Assembly: GCA_003455235.1 (NCBI GenBank)
Contig: DMRT01000046.1
Span: 1-6,067, forward strand
Direction: 5' to 3'
Length of the DNA stretch: 6,067 nt
From: Chitinophagaceae bacterium
GTDB lineage: Bacteria; Bacteroidota; Bacteroidia; Chitinophagales; Chitinophagaceae
Of the stretch, positions 1 to 6,017 are shown piece by piece (within the stretch, counting starts at the first letter, position 1; each line of letters starts with the position of its first letter). The position numbers and the translations under genes were made by a program. The notes beneath the pieces are model-generated. The model ran no database searches and was not told where the DNA came from. It saw only the letters and a program-made list of their open reading frames with translations.

Positions 1-8
1 ATAGTAAC

Positions 9-1508
9 TTGCTGTACAATCTATCACCTGTGCGAAAACAACTCCTCCTCCTTCTTATTCTCCACATATCTACCCAGGGTATTTGCCAGAAAACGGTTTT
101 TATCGACCGGTATAAATTGCCGGCAGAAATAAAAGCAGGACAGGTTATTGCCGAAATGCCTTTTGGCTATTCCAATATCCTCAAAATTTCCGGCGATACG
201 GCAGGATTAAAAACCGCCGGCGACATATTTGTTGACGTGGCCTGCACCGACTACCCCATCAACGCATCGCTGGTATCGCTGAATAAAAGCAGGGTAGCCT
301 CTTTTTTAAAACGCTTCCCTTTTATTGAAGAAGGCCAGCTGGCACAGGTCAATTTCTTTCAGCAAACCGATGGGGCATTGCGGGAAAAGGCGATCACGAT
401 GTTTCATGGCCTGGTGGTTACTTTCAGGCCGAGGCAAACAGTGGAAAACGCCAAAAAAGAAGTGGTGAAGCTGGAGGATATTGTAAAGACAGGCACGCCC
501 GTTTCAATTGAAAAACCTGCCACGGCAAATAAGAAAGACAGCGCAACCACCGACCTAGAAAGATATTATGCAAGCAAACCCCGCAAATTTCAAAGCGGCA
601 AATGGTATATACTGGTGGGCCGGGGCGGCATTGCATCCATGGACCGGGATACACCCAAAAAAAATCCGCTCGACTCCTTTATAACCCGTGACCCCAAAGA
701 TGCCCTGGAAGAAGGACTGATCAACAAATCGGAATATAAAGAATTTAAAGGTTCTTCAGCCATCCGCATCTATTACCCTCACTGGGTGAGTGAAGAAAAA
801 CTGATGCCCAAAAAACCCATTAAGGTCACCGAAAAACCGGCCGTTGCCATCAATATCAGCGGCATCCCGGATTCGACCATTTTAAAGATACTCGACCGTA
901 CGAAATGGGAAAAAGCCACGATTGTTGGCGACGTTACCGGCAGCATGTACAAATACACCGCCCAGCTTTTGCTGTGGGTGAAAACAAATCCCATCGGCAG
1001 TTCAGCAAAGAACTTTGTATTTTATAACGACGGCGATAACATGCCCGACAAGGATAAAAAGCTCGGCCGCACCGGCGGCATTTATTACAAAACCTGCAAC
1101 ACCTATGCAGAAGTGGAGGCATTGATGAGAGGCACCATGCTGAAAGGCGGAGGTGGCGATTTCCCGGAAAATAATATCGAAGCGCTGATAACCGCAGAAA
1201 AAGCCTTCCCCTCCAGTGAATTCCAGGTGATGATTGCCGATAACTGGGCGGCCATCAAAGACAAAGTACTGTGGGGCCAGCTTACAAAACCGGTACGGGT
1301 GGTGGTGTGCGGCGCCACGGAGTTCAATGTAAATATCGATTACCTCAACCTGGCAAGGAAAACCAACGGCTCGGTTCATTTAATGGAAAGCGACCTGTAC
1401 AATCTTTCCGGGTTAAAGGAAGGCGAGGTTTTAAAAGTGGGCAAAAACACGTTCGTTGTTAAGAACGGGGTATTTGTGGAAACGGGGTACGATCTTACGG
1501 ATAAATAA
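9..1508 (+). CDS. Exported protein with C-terminal von Willebrand factor A (vWA) domain; 5' end uncertain
   Basis: A 499-residue reading with an N-terminal hydrophobic run (RKQLLLLLILHI, residues 9-20) ending near C26-Q27, which looks like a Sec signal peptide, so the protein is probably periplasmic or cell-surface. Residues 30-260 match no domain I can name. Residues ~300-455 resemble a vWA fold: a MIDAS-like DVTGSM (D308, T310, S312), a GGGGDFPEN loop (D384) and a third acidic strand end at MIAD (D411). vWA domains usually bind a divalent metal and mediate protein contacts; here T replaces the usual first Ser of DxSxS. The start is unsettled. Position 9 is a TTG codon, GTG at 30 would give a compact signal peptide (residue 8 onward), and the frame is open to the window edge, so the true start may lie outside. 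No operon partner is visible; the next gene lies 185 bp downstream. The vWA assignment is fairly secure; the biological role is unknown. Confidence 0.85.
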   Translation: MLYNLSPVRKQLLLLLILHISTQGICQKTVFIDRYKLPAEIKAGQVIAEMPFGYSNILKISGDTAGLKTAGDIFVDVACTDYPINASLVSLNKSRVASFLKRFPFIEEGQLAQVNFFQQTDGALREKAITMFHGLVVTFRPRQTVENAKKEVVKLEDIVKTGTPVSIEKPATANKKDSATTDLERYYASKPRKFQSGKWYILVGRGGIASMDRDTPKKNPLDSFITRDPKDALEEGLINKSEYKEFKGSSAIRIYYPHWVSEEKLMPKKPIKVTEKPAVAINISGIPDSTILKILDRTKWEKATIVGDVTGSMYKYTAQLLLWVKTNPIGSSAKNFVFYNDGDNMPDKDKKLGRTGGIYYKTCNTYAEVEALMRGTMLKGGGGDFPENNIEALITAEKAFPSSEFQVMIADNWAAIKDKVLWGQLTKPVRVVVCGATEFNVNIDYLNLARKTNGSVHLMESDLYNLSGLKEGEVLKVGKNTFVVKNGVFVETGYDLTDK

Positions 1509-1569
1509 GATGCTTTCATTGAAATTGTATTCTTCTTCCTTCGCTTTACATTTTTTCTTTAAAAATATG

Positions 1570-1593
1570 GCAGCAATAAAAAAATGATGCTGC
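1570..1593. other. Small inverted repeat between the vWA gene and the 70-aa gene
   Basis: GCAGCA (1570-1575) and TGCTGC (1588-1593) form a perfect 6-bp stem around a 12-nt A-rich loop, 61 bp after the vWA stop. No T-run follows on the plus strand, so it is not a convincing terminator. It is the only obvious structure in this 185-bp gap, and a stem of this size could arise by chance. Confidence 0.25.
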
Positions 1594-1693
1594 GGGAAGA
1601 ACAAGTGTCCAGCCAGGCAGGTAAAAGTTTTTTTATCAGCCATAAAAAAGGATATTTAACATACAATTTTTTTTCACCCGAAAAAGATCATTC

Positions 1694-1906
1694 ATGCCGC
1701 AACCCTCCACCAATTACTTTGTAGTTACCACCTCAGGTGAATACCCGGTAAAAGCCGGCAAAGAACACGATGTGAATAATTCCATTGAAGATTGGGCCAT
1801 CGCCAATGCTCCCCAGATAAGCGGCGCACTCAAAGCCGGTGACAAAGATTTTAAGATATTAGAGCTGTACCTGGGCAGCGACCGCAGCGGGAACAGGATA
1901 CGATAA
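1694..1906 (+). CDS. Small protein of 70 residues, unrecognised
   Basis: The ORF has an ATG start and a TAA stop. Its codon choice resembles that of the flanking genes (frequent GCC, GGC, ACC, CTG), which supports real coding. The product is soluble, mixed in charge and slightly acidic, with no signal peptide or membrane segment. Its sequence (MPQPSTNYFVVTTSGEYP at the N-terminus, an SIEDWAIANAPQIS centre, DFKILELYLGSD near the C-terminus) suggests a small alpha/beta fold, but I know no family for it. No clear ribosome-binding site precedes the ATG, which is common in Bacteroidota. A weak hairpin plus T6 begins at the base after the stop, suggesting its own short transcript. The in-frame sequence after the stop stays open for 26 more codons, so a truncated longer ancestor cannot be excluded. 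Function unknown. Confidence 0.6.
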   Translation: MPQPSTNYFVVTTSGEYPVKAGKEHDVNNSIEDWAIANAPQISGALKAGDKDFKILELYLGSDRSGNRIR

Positions 1907-1924
1907 GCCACCCTGGCCTTTTTT
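1907..1924 (+). terminator. Weak candidate intrinsic terminator of the 70-aa gene
   Basis: Directly after the TAA stop, GCCA (1907-1910), a CCC loop and TGGC (1914-1917) form a 4-bp G/C-rich stem, followed after one C by six T (1919-1924). The stem is short, so strength is doubtful, but placement and T-run fit a rho-independent terminator. Confidence 0.35.
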
Positions 1925-2028
1925 GGTTCCTGGCAGAAGGATAAACAATTGATCCGTAAAACACGAAACCAGACTGGAATAAAGTAAAAATCGGTTAGTG
2001 AAACAGGAACCGGGCTTAGTTTATATAG

Positions 2029-2094
2029 ATTTATCGCCTTTGAAATAAAAATACACATCAGTCTTACTGATACTGAATACTTTCGGCGATAAAT
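2029..2094. promoter_or_regulatory. Nested inverted repeats in the leader of the TonB-dependent receptor gene
   Basis: An outer perfect 10-bp inverted repeat, ATTTATCGCC (2029-2038) and GGCGATAAAT (2085-2094), ends nine bases before the receptor's ATG. Inside it lies a tight palindrome, ATCAGT-CTT-ACTGAT (2057-2071), followed by a further TACTGA. TACTTTCG at 2078-2085 differs by one base from the Bacteroidota -7 element TAnnTTTG, but no well-spaced TTG upstream element is evident. The structure could be an operator around a promoter or a folded 5' leader; the sequence alone does not decide. A separate 8-bp pair (GGTTCCTG 1925-1932, CAGGAACC 2004-2011) lies upstream and may be chance. Confidence 0.35.
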
Positions 2095-2103
2095 GAATAG
2101 TCA

Positions 2104-4545
2104 ATGACCAAGACCCTTTTACCTCTCTTTTTATTGTTTTCGGGTACCGGCATCTTTGCCCAGGGGCAGGATAAGCGGAACATCCGTATCACGGTCGCCA
2201 ATGAACAGAAAACTACCCTGCCAGGTTCTACGGTCTATTTACTGAACCAGGACTCTGCAGTACTGCGTTCAGGCATTGCCGGCACAACCGGTGTCGCTGA
2301 ATTTACGGACCTCAATTCCGGTAAATACCTTGTTCGTGTAAGCCAGGCAGGATATAGTGATGCATACAGCCCGGCGATCGATCTCACGGCTAAAACATCC
2401 TTTGCTGATATCATCACACTCAGGCCAAAAACCAGGTCACTGAATGAAGTAACGGTTACTTCGAAAAAGCCGGCCATCCAGTTCCTTCCGGATAAAACAG
2501 TTGTAAACCCCGAAGCCTCTATTTCAAATGCAGGCGCTTCGGTCATGGATGTATTGGAAAAATCGCCCGGCATCACCGTGAACAAGGATGGCTCCATCAT
2601 CATGAAAGGGAAACCTTCCGTTACGGTATTGATCGATGGCAAGCCAACACAGCTGAGCGGCACCGACCTGCAGGCATACCTGCAAGGCATCCCTGCTTCA
2701 CAGATCGATGTGATCGAGCTGATCGAAAACCCGGGAGCTAAATACGATGCAGCCGGCAATGCCGGTATCATCAACATTAAAATGAAAGCGAACAAGGTGA
2801 AGGGTTTTAACGGCTCTATGAACGTAAGCCTTGGACAGGGCATCTATACCAAAACGGGCAATTCGCTCAACCTCAATTACCGCAATGGAAAAGTAAACTG
2901 GTTCATGAACTATGGCATGCGTGCCAGCACCGAGAAAATGGAGATGTGGACGCTGCGGAAATATGTAAATACCAAGAACGAAGATTCGGTGCTGCTGGAA
3001 CAGCCAAATTCGAATAAGAGCAAACAGTTTGGGCAGAATATTAAAACAGGCTTCGATTTTTTCCTGGATAAGAATACAACACTGGGCCTGGTATTTACCG
3101 GGGGTATGTTCAACAGGGATGCAACCAGTTACAGCGAAATCAACTGGATGGATCCTTATCACCACGTCGATTCTTCCATCAACACCTGGGGTGCGAACAA
3201 CCGGAGATTCAGAAGAAGCGGCCTCAATATCTATGGTAAGTTCAAGATGAGCCAGGGCAGCGAACTGGCCGTTGACCTCGACTATGTGAATTTCACCATC
3301 AAGGGCGATCAGCAATACCAAACCCAGTTAATGGTTCCCGGCAGTGATATTGAAAAAACAAAAGGGAATATTCCGGCCAGGCTCCGGATATTTTCAGCAA
3401 AAGCCGATTACAGCAGGCGCTTCAAAAAATTCCTGCTCGAAGCCGGACTGAAAACAGCCATCAACAATACAGATAACCTGGCCGAGTATTACCTGGCCGT
3501 CAACAGCAACCCCTGGCAAACCGACCTGAACCGAAGCAATAATTTCAAATACAATGAGGCCATCAGCGCCGCCTATGCAAGTGTGGATGCAGAGAAAGGC
3601 AAATGGCACTGGCAGGCCGGCCTTAGGTATGAATTCACGTACTATAAAGCACACCAGCTGGGCAATGCGGTGGTAAAGGATTCGGCTTTCAAAAGACAAT
3701 ATGGAAGCCTCTTCCCTACGGCTTTTGTCTCGTACGAGCTGAACAAAAATAACACGATCACCATCCGGGCAGGGCGACGGATCGACCGGCCGGCGTTCCA
3801 GAACCTGAATCCCTTCACCACGATCCTGAACAAATACACGTACGAAGCAGGTAACCCGTACATAAAGCCGCAGTATACCTGGAATTTCTCTGTTGCCCAT
3901 ACTTATAAGCAGATGCTTACTACAGAAGTTTCCTATAGTTACCTCAAGGATTATTTTTCGCAGATATTCATCATCGACTCCAGCAGCAATAATGTGAACG
4001 GCAATATCATCATTTACACGCGGGGCAACGTTGGTTCTTTTAAAAACTTCGGCATTACCGAAACCTTCCAGGTGCCGCTTACCAAATGGTGGAACATCAC
4101 GGCAGTAGCCATGTACAACCACAAAGTGATCAAGGGCGTGGTATGGGCTCCCTTTACGGCCACGGTGAACCAACTGAACATCAGCCTCAATAACCAGGTT
4201 CAGCTTAAAAAAGGATGGAGCTTTGAGCTCAGCGGTTATTACCAGACCAAAAGCCAGATAGACATGCAGGAATGGCTGGAGCCGCAGGGTGAACTGAATT
4301 TCGGCGTTGGCAAACAGGTATTGAAGAAGAAAGGAACATTGCGGCTGAACATCCGGGATATCACCTGGTTCCAGAACTACTCGGGCTATTCCACTTTCGA
4401 GAATTCCTATGAACCTTTCAAGATAAAATGGGATACGAGGGTGGTGCGGCTGAGCTTTACCTGGCGCTTTGGTAAAGCAATGAAAGCAGTAAACCGTTCC
4501 GAAGGCGGCGCCCGGGACGAGATTGACAGGGTGGGCGGAAATTAG
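2104..4545 (+). CDS. TonB-dependent receptor-like outer-membrane beta-barrel protein
   Basis: This complete 813-residue protein starts with a signal peptide (residues 1-20, MTKTLLPLFLLFSGTGIFAQ). Residues ~26-107 look like a carboxypeptidase regulatory-like beta-sandwich (GSTVYLLNQD, GVAEFTDLNSGKYLVRVS, AGY). A linker with LNEVTVTSKKP (113-123) leads to a plug domain (~138-228) with VMDVLEKSPGI, VTVLIDGKP, IDVIELIENPGAKYDAAG and GIINIKMK. The remainder, ~235-790, is a beta-barrel rich in aromatic strands, closing with RLSFTWRFG and a charged tail, as in OMP_b-brl_3 family proteins. Such receptors import a substrate across the outer membrane using TonB energy. The substrate here is unknown: no SusD-like lipoprotein, enzyme or metal-related gene is adjacent. 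The ATG at 2104 fits the signal peptide; no Shine-Dalgarno sequence is seen. A structured leader lies upstream and a strong terminator downstream, implying a single-gene transcript. Confidence 0.93.
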   Translation: MTKTLLPLFLLFSGTGIFAQGQDKRNIRITVANEQKTTLPGSTVYLLNQDSAVLRSGIAGTTGVAEFTDLNSGKYLVRVSQAGYSDAYSPAIDLTAKTSFADIITLRPKTRSLNEVTVTSKKPAIQFLPDKTVVNPEASISNAGASVMDVLEKSPGITVNKDGSIIMKGKPSVTVLIDGKPTQLSGTDLQAYLQGIPASQIDVIELIENPGAKYDAAGNAGIINIKMKANKVKGFNGSMNVSLGQGIYTKTGNSLNLNYRNGKVNWFMNYGMRASTEKMEMWTLRKYVNTKNEDSVLLEQPNSNKSKQFGQNIKTGFDFFLDKNTTLGLVFTGGMFNRDATSYSEINWMDPYHHVDSSINTWGANNRRFRRSGLNIYGKFKMSQGSELAVDLDYVNFTIKGDQQYQTQLMVPGSDIEKTKGNIPARLRIFSAKADYSRRFKKFLLEAGLKTAINNTDNLAEYYLAVNSNPWQTDLNRSNNFKYNEAISAAYASVDAEKGKWHWQAGLRYEFTYYKAHQLGNAVVKDSAFKRQYGSLFPTAFVSYELNKNNTITIRAGRRIDRPAFQNLNPFTTILNKYTYEAGNPYIKPQYTWNFSVAHTYKQMLTTEVSYSYLKDYFSQIFIIDSSSNNVNGNIIIYTRGNVGSFKNFGITETFQVPLTKWWNITAVAMYNHKVIKGVVWAPFTATVNQLNISLNNQVQLKKGWSFELSGYYQTKSQIDMQEWLEPQGELNFGVGKQVLKKKGTLRLNIRDITWFQNYSGYSTFENSYEPFKIKWDTRVVRLSFTWRFGKAMKAVNRSEGGARDEIDRVGGN

Positions 4546-4579
4546 TTTGAGGTTTGTAGTTTATGGTTTGAGGTTGGGC
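4545..4579. repeat. Five tandem heptads of GTTTGAG type
   Basis: Starting on the last base of the receptor's TAG stop, the sequence reads GTTTGAG, GTTTGTA, GTTTATG, GTTTGAG, GTTGGGC. This is a 7-bp tandem repeat with an exact GTTTGAGGTT recurrence 21 bp apart (4545-4554 and 4566-4575). It lies between the stop codon and the terminator and is probably a simple-sequence intergenic repeat. Confidence 0.6.
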
Positions 4580-4596
4580 GCTTTTAGATCAGTCAT

Positions 4597-4625
4597 GGTT
4601 CGTGTTTCACGGACCTTTTTTATTT
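4597..4625 (+). terminator. Rho-independent terminator of the receptor gene
   Basis: GGTTCGTG (4597-4604), loop TTT, and CACGGACC (4608-4615) form an 8-bp stem with one T-G wobble, followed immediately by six T, one A and three more T (4616-4625). It lies 52 bp after the receptor stop, in the correct orientation. This is the clearest terminator in the window. Confidence 0.8.
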
Positions 4626-4660
4626 CGTTACGTGTGATACTAACCAAGGTGTAAGAAGAT

Positions 4661-4715
4661 TTGTGAACAGTTTAGTTGTGAACAAAAAAAATGTTCACAA
4701 GAACAATGTTCACAA
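4661..4715. repeat. Symmetric cluster of four 9-bp half-sites (2x TTGTGAACA, 2x TGTTCACAA)
   Basis: Four exact copies of one 9-mer are present: TTGTGAACA at 4661-4669 and 4676-4684, and its exact reverse complement TGTTCACAA at 4692-4700 and 4707-4715. Start-to-start distances are 15, 16 and 15 bp, and seven A residues fill the centre. The arrangement is a nested palindrome that could be a regulator-binding cluster or a hairpin (9-bp stem, A7 loop). No T-run follows, so it is unlikely to be a terminator. It stands between two convergent genes, which is unusual for an operator. Copy 2 read on the minus strand (TTGTTCACA) differs by one base from the DnaA-box consensus TTATNCACA; the others differ by two. 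Confidence 0.65.
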
Positions 4716-4768
4716 TTTTGGTTTAAAAGATTGATCGGGGATGAAAGGGAGTGGCACAGATACACCAG

Positions 4769-4820
4769 CACTCATGCCCTCTCCTGCATATCGGCACCAG
4801 CAACGCGTACCAACAATATC
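4769..4820. repeat. Degenerate copy of the ~49-bp repeat family
   Basis: CTCATGCCCTCTCCTGCATA followed by ACCAGCAACGCG (4795-4806) resembles the spacer and right arm of the better copies downstream, with an insertion. A second degenerate right arm, CGTACCAACAATATCGG, follows at 4806-4822. I read this as a decayed unit; its boundaries are approximate. Confidence 0.35.
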
Positions 4821-4848
4821 GGGTAACGAAAGGCTTTATTTCAAACCT

Positions 4849-4898
4849 GTTGTTGGTATGCTTGCCCACATTACCCTACCCTACATACCAACAACGGC
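4849..4898. repeat. ~49-bp palindromic repeat, copy 1 (best inverted arms)
   Basis: GTTGTTGGTATG (4849-4860) and its exact reverse complement CATACCAACAAC (4884-4895) form a 12-bp inverted repeat around a 23-nt spacer, ending in GGC (4898). This copy defines the arms of the family; its spacer (CCCACATTACCCTACCC) is only distantly like that of the other copies. It can fold as a hairpin on either strand. Confidence 0.7.
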
Positions 4899-4923
4899 AT
4901 TGCGTTTGGATTTGGGATACCAG

Positions 4924-4972
4924 CAGCAGTGGAGGCCCAGTCACATCATCGGCCCTGCATACCAACAACGGC
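4924..4972. repeat. ~49-bp repeat, copy 2 (left arm degenerate)
   Basis: The right 35 bases (4938-4972), beginning CAGTCACATCATCGGCC and ending GCATACCAACAACGGC, match the copy at the window's right end at 33 of 35 positions. The left arm (GCAGCAGTGGAGGC) keeps only a loose likeness to GTTGTTGG, so hairpin potential is reduced. Confidence 0.65.
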
Positions 4973-5020
4973 TAAGATTGATTTTGAGGTAAGAACTAAG
5001 CTTGTGTAAACTCAAGGAAT

Positions 5021-5069
5021 GTCGTTGGTACGCCTTGCCACATCATCGGCCTTGCAAACCAACAACGGC
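5021..5069. repeat. ~49-bp repeat, copy 3
   Basis: The left arm GTCGTTGGTA (5021-5030) and right arm ACCAACAACGGC (5058-5069) flank a spacer containing CCACATCATCGGCC. The last 35 bases match copy 2 at 30 positions. The unit ends 12 bp before the stop codon of the leftward membrane-protein gene, so it would lie in that gene's 3' untranslated region. Confidence 0.65.
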
Positions 5070-5081
5070 GACGTCTTATTA

Positions 5082-5798
5082 CTAACTGGTAAGCATGTCT
5101 GCAATACTCTTCCAGATATCCGTGCCGGAGAGTGCAAGCACCACGGGAGGCAAGGAAAACGGAATAATTAAAATACTCACTAAATAAGCCCAATGGATCT
5201 TCCGGTACCGGACAACATCATAAACCGGCCCGGCTAAGATCAAAACCAATGCAGCGATGGCTATGGCTTGGGTTGAACCGGCTATGAACGGAAGGCGGGC
5301 CAAACCGGGTGGGGTGAGTCCCCCGGCCGTTGCCATCAGCATAAACCGCTTATGGGCAGTTGGGTTGTTACGGTTCAACCAGCCAAGCATGGTTAACAGT
5401 ATAAAAACAATAATAGAGCTGAAGTTCAGAAGCAGGAATCCTTTTTCATCAGGAAATTCCACCCCCGGGATCCCCTTATGCCCGGCTTTTGCTGCTGCGA
5501 TCGCAGCAGCACAGCCCACTGCAAGCATCAGCAGTGAGAATACCACTCCCCACTTACCAAGCCTGGTATGAAGATCCACTTTGTTGCGGGAGATAAGCGT
5601 AACCTGGAACAGAAAGAAAGCCAGCCACAAGGCAAAAACAAGAGCGTGCAGGTGAATAATACCCGGCACCTGATGCGAATCAGTTGTTATTTTCGGCAGG
5701 TAGGTATTGGCAAAACCAATTATGATCAACGCCACAATAATAACCGCCATGGAACTGAAAAAAATATGCTCTTTGGGCGAAGCTGTAAAATTCTTCAT
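5082..5798 (-). CDS. Uncharacterised multi-pass membrane protein with conserved-looking His motifs
   Basis: This complete 238-residue, very hydrophobic protein has about six or seven predicted membrane segments: residues ~13-31, 47-68, 82-103, 121-141, 152-170, 175-196 and 200-222. Motifs include IIHLHALVFALW (H49, H51), LHTRLGKWG (H77) and AHKRFMLMA (H149). From memory, similar HLHG...W, LHRRLG and HKR motifs recur in a widespread family of bacterial inner-membrane proteins without known function. Paired membrane histidines could ligate heme or metal, but no CXXCH or other cofactor motif is present, so that is inference. The ATG at 5798 is the natural start: a short charged N-terminus precedes the first membrane segment, and no clear ribosome-binding site is seen. 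The gene converges with the receptor gene and is bracketed by two copies of the 49-bp repeat. No operon partner is visible within the window. Confidence 0.85.
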   Translation of the reverse strand: MKNFTASPKEHIFFSSMAVIIVALIIIGFANTYLPKITTDSHQVPGIIHLHALVFALWLAFFLFQVTLISRNKVDLHTRLGKWGVVFSLLMLAVGCAAAIAAAKAGHKGIPGVEFPDEKGFLLLNFSSIIVFILLTMLGWLNRNNPTAHKRFMLMATAGGLTPPGLARLPFIAGSTQAIAIAALVLILAGPVYDVVRYRKIHWAYLVSILIIPFSLPPVVLALSGTDIWKSIADMLTS

Positions 5799-6017
5799 AT
5801 CATTCGTTTTTTATGTGAATGCAGATCGTTTACGCTTTCATTGATCCGGACCAAAGCCGATGTTACTATTTATATGGATCGGAGCCGACCGGCATCGGCA
5901 AAGAATAAAAGTACAATACGGGAAGCCAATAACCTAATCGGGCCGGAATGCCCGGCGAAGGCGGAAGATCACTTGCGCCAGAGAGAATGGTTCGTGAGGA
6001 AACGAACCAAGGCGTAG
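5799..6017. other. Non-coding leader region upstream of the leftward membrane-protein gene
   Basis: This stretch shows no credible gene on either strand. It must contain the promoter of the leftward gene if that gene is transcribed alone, but I found no good TAnnTTTG element with a spaced TTG on the minus strand. It holds two inverted repeats: GCCGATG (5856-5862) with CATCGGC (5893-5899), enclosing an A/T-rich stretch, and a tight hairpin at 5988-6009. Confidence 0.5.
5988..6009. repeat. Perfect 8-bp hairpin beside the last repeat copy
   Basis: TGGTTCGT (5988-5995) and ACGAACCA (6002-6009) form a perfect 8-bp stem with a 6-nt loop. There is no T-run on either side, so it is not a standard terminator. 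Its arm shares GGTTCGTG with the receptor terminator stem at 4597-4604. It sits 8 bp left of the last 49-bp repeat. Confidence 0.45.

Noticed and set aside
1925..2011. Small RNA enclosed by GGTTCCTG / CAGGAACC
   Set aside because: An 8-bp pair 71 nt apart is near what chance gives in a region this long, and no promoter or terminator frames it.
1714..2058. Leftward 114-codon ORF across the 70-aa gene and the receptor leader
   Set aside because: It is antisense to the better-supported small gene and runs across the intergenic inverted repeats; its sequence shows no domain signature.
2235..4173. Long antisense ORFs (about 200-260 codons) inside the receptor gene
   Set aside because: They lie opposite a clearly conserved receptor frame, have no recognisable domains, and are shadows of its codon bias.
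4677..4699. CRP/FNR-type operator (TGTGA ... TCACA)
   Set aside because: The half-sites TGTGA and TCACA are separated by 13 bases rather than the 6 expected for CRP.
4741..4992. Overlapping rightward ORFs of 74 and 83 codons
   Set aside because: They read through the repeat units in two frames at once, giving repetitive Thr/Gln/Tyr-rich peptides, so they are products of the repeat rather than genes.
4769..5069. CRISPR array
   Set aside because: The copies are diverged, their spacing is irregular (roughly 74-97 bp between right ends), and no uniform spacers or cas genes are present.
5568..6017. Rightward 149-codon ORF over the start of the leftward membrane-protein gene
   Set aside because: Half of it is antisense to the membrane protein and the rest crosses inverted repeats. 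Its composition is basic and irregular, with no domain.
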